Origin: Paenalkalicoccus suaedae
GTDB lineage: Bacteria > Bacillota > Bacilli > Bacillales > Salisediminibacteriaceae
Assembly: GCF_006965545.2 (NCBI RefSeq)
Contig: NZ_CP041372.2
Location: 2,170,001 to 2,234,000, forward strand
DNA length: 64,000 nucleotides
Direction of reading: 5' to 3'
Part shown: piece by piece, positions 62,788 through 64,000 of the stretch
How the letters are laid out: each line of letters opens with the position of its first letter
Position numbering within the stretch: the stretch's first letter is position 1
The notes under the pieces: model-generated
Database searches by the model: none
What the model saw: only the letters and a program-made list of their open reading frames with translations
Told to the model about the DNA's origin: nothing
Made by a program: the position numbers and the translations under genes

Positions 62788-63714
62788 ATGTCTGATTATA
62801 AACAAGGATTACTAGCTGGTGTAGGTGCCTACTTACTTTGGGGACTATTGCCCATCTACTGGAAGCTTGTTGAGAGTGTACCAGCTACGGAAGTACTCGC
62901 CTTTCGCATTATATGGTCCTTTATCTTTTTAGTTGTATTATTCATTTTCATGAGAAAGCTCCCTCAGCTACATGACGACATTCGCTACATCGTGACTCAT
63001 CCAAAAATAATCGTGGGAATATCTCTATCAGCGCTTCTTATTAGTGCTAATTGGATCATTTTCATTTGGTCAGTTGCGAATGAACGAATGGTTGAGGTAA
63101 GTCTCGGATACTACATAAATCCACTTCTAAATGTTGTTTTAGGGGTTCTCTTTTTTAAAGAAACGTTGTTAAAAAAACAGTGGCTCGCGATTGGACTCGC
63201 GACACTAGGTGTCCTAGTCCTTACTCTATCTTTTGGTCAAATTCCTTACTTAGCGTTAACACTAGCATTGACGTTTGGACTATATGGACTTGTAAAAAAA
63301 CAAACGAAATTGTCTTCTATGACAGGACTCATTATTGAGACCTTGCTTTTGATGCCTATTGCATTAGCATTTATCATGATTGTGCATCCAAGCCTATCAT
63401 CGGCACTCTATTTACAAAACGGCTTAAGCTATGCCATTTTATTAGCCGGTACAGGGGTAGCTACAGCTATTCCACTTATTTTATTTGGCTTTAGCGCACA
63501 GCGTATTCCGTTCTCCTTACTTGGGCTCTTACAATACGTCGCACCAACGATTATGTTAGGATTAGGAGTTCTATTATATGGAGAGCCCTTCACGATCTAT
63601 CACACAATAGCCTTCCTATGCATATGGATAGCACTAGGTATGTATTCGCTCTCTCGGAAATCAACATCTTTAAAACATGTTAATAAGCCTCTGAAAGAGG
63701 GTACAAGTAACTAG
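62788..63714 (+). CDS. rarD: EamA-family transporter RarD
   Basis: 308 aa. Ten membrane helices in two EamA repeats; starts with the RarD hallmark KQGLLAGVGAYLLWGLLPIYWK. Exporter of the drug/metabolite superfamily; substrate unknown. ATGAGGGA-type site before the ATG. Confidence 0.9.
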   Translation: MSDYKQGLLAGVGAYLLWGLLPIYWKLVESVPATEVLAFRIIWSFIFLVVLFIFMRKLPQLHDDIRYIVTHPKIIVGISLSALLISANWIIFIWSVANERMVEVSLGYYINPLLNVVLGVLFFKETLLKKQWLAIGLATLGVLVLTLSFGQIPYLALTLALTFGLYGLVKKQTKLSSMTGLIIETLLLMPIALAFIMIVHPSLSSALYLQNGLSYAILLAGTGVATAIPLILFGFSAQRIPFSLLGLLQYVAPTIMLGLGVLLYGEPFTIYHTIAFLCIWIALGMYSLSRKSTSLKHVNKPLKEGTSN

Positions 63715-63737
63715 TACCAATAAAGGGAGGGATAACG

Positions 63738-64000
63738 TTGCATACAGCACAAGATGTATCCGTTTCACAAGAAGATAAACTAGTAGCCGCGTTAATTTAT
63801 GGAATTAGTTTCTTTACGGCATTTATCGGACCACTTGTCATATGGATCCTTAAGAAAGACAGTTCTGATTTTGTCGATCATCACGGACGTGAATATTTAA
63901 ATTTCTTTATTAGCTATACAATTTATGGACTTATTGCATCTTTATTAGCACTTATATTAATTGGGTTTTTAATTCTAGGTGTTCTTGGGATCGCAGCTTT
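63738..64000 (+). CDS. DUF4870-type membrane protein, 3' end outside window
   Basis: At least 87 residues from TTG 63738, with AAAGGGAGG upstream. QEDKLVAALIYGISFFTAFIGPLVIWILKK then SSDFVDHHGREYLNFFISYTIYGL is the DUF4870 pattern. Membrane protein of unknown role, 23 nt after rarD, likely cotranscribed. Confidence 0.75.
   Translation, partial: MHTAQDVSVSQEDKLVAALIYGISFFTAFIGPLVIWILKKDSSDFVDHHGREYLNFFISYTIYGLIASLLALILIGFLILGVLGIAA

Overview
The window reads as chromosome of a low-to-medium GC member of Bacillaceae. Much of the gene content and local order matches the Bacillus subtilis yla / ykt / pdh / yku segment (ylaK, ylaL, ylaI, ylaH, ylaF, suhB, ykzI, yktB, yktA, speA, then pdhDCBA, ykyA, def, rpoY, rnjA, ktrC, ykuT, ykuR, dapH). 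Very acidic secreted lipoproteins suggest an alkaliphilic or halotolerant lineage such as the Alkalihalobacillus/Shouchella group. That placement is inference.

Layout. 1-8.9 kb: yla/ykt block and speA. 9-12 kb: three lipoproteins (M23 peptidase, polysaccharide deacetylase, thioredoxin-like). 12.2-18.3 kb: pyruvate dehydrogenase operon and ykyA. 18.5-25.7 kb: small spore-type protein, def, rpoY-rnjA, ktrC, MscS, lysine-pathway ykuR/dapH. 25.8-32.6 kb: HD-GYP protein, second MscS, a degenerate ABC ATPase-like protein, Hsp20/YppG pair, nitroreductase, yjcF/yjcG, PgpA-like gene. 32.7-33.1 kb: a lone tRNA and a small basic protein. 33.5-41.5 kb: two c-di-GMP proteins, C45 hydrolase, cold-shock protein, aldo/keto reductase, and a LexA-box controlled Y-family polymerase/YolD operon. 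41.5-50.7 kb: amidase, small proteins, dehydrogenase, YqgC, nuclease-like protein, membrane hydrolase, MsrA with an in-frame UGA, peptide-binding lipoprotein. 51.1-52.9 kb: repeat array and an intact IS3-family element. 53-57 kb: UPF0316 gene, trhO and queCDE under a preQ1 riboswitch. 58-61.5 kb: CstR-type persulfide module (tusA, tusA-rhodanese, dsrE, cstR, DUF302, SulP without STAS). 61.6-64 kb: quinone reductase-like gene, rarD and a DUF4870 fragment.

Three observations stand out. (1) The msrA gene carries TGA exactly at the catalytic Cys codon, followed at 20 nt by a short hairpin with a GU apical loop. It is a candidate selenoprotein, or else a pointed inactivation. (2) Four intergenic arrays, mostly at convergent gene junctions, are built of short words phased every 21 nt. 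Three of them share the same 21-21-21-21-19 spacing (103-bp higher-order period) although one uses a different word. (3) Regulatory structures are unusually readable: a preQ1 aptamer followed by two terminators, the second complementary to the aptamer; perfect palindromes before sulP; a LexA box on the polymerase promoter; and an IS inserted in the loop of a terminator hairpin.

All functional names rest on motif recognition by eye. No database search was run.
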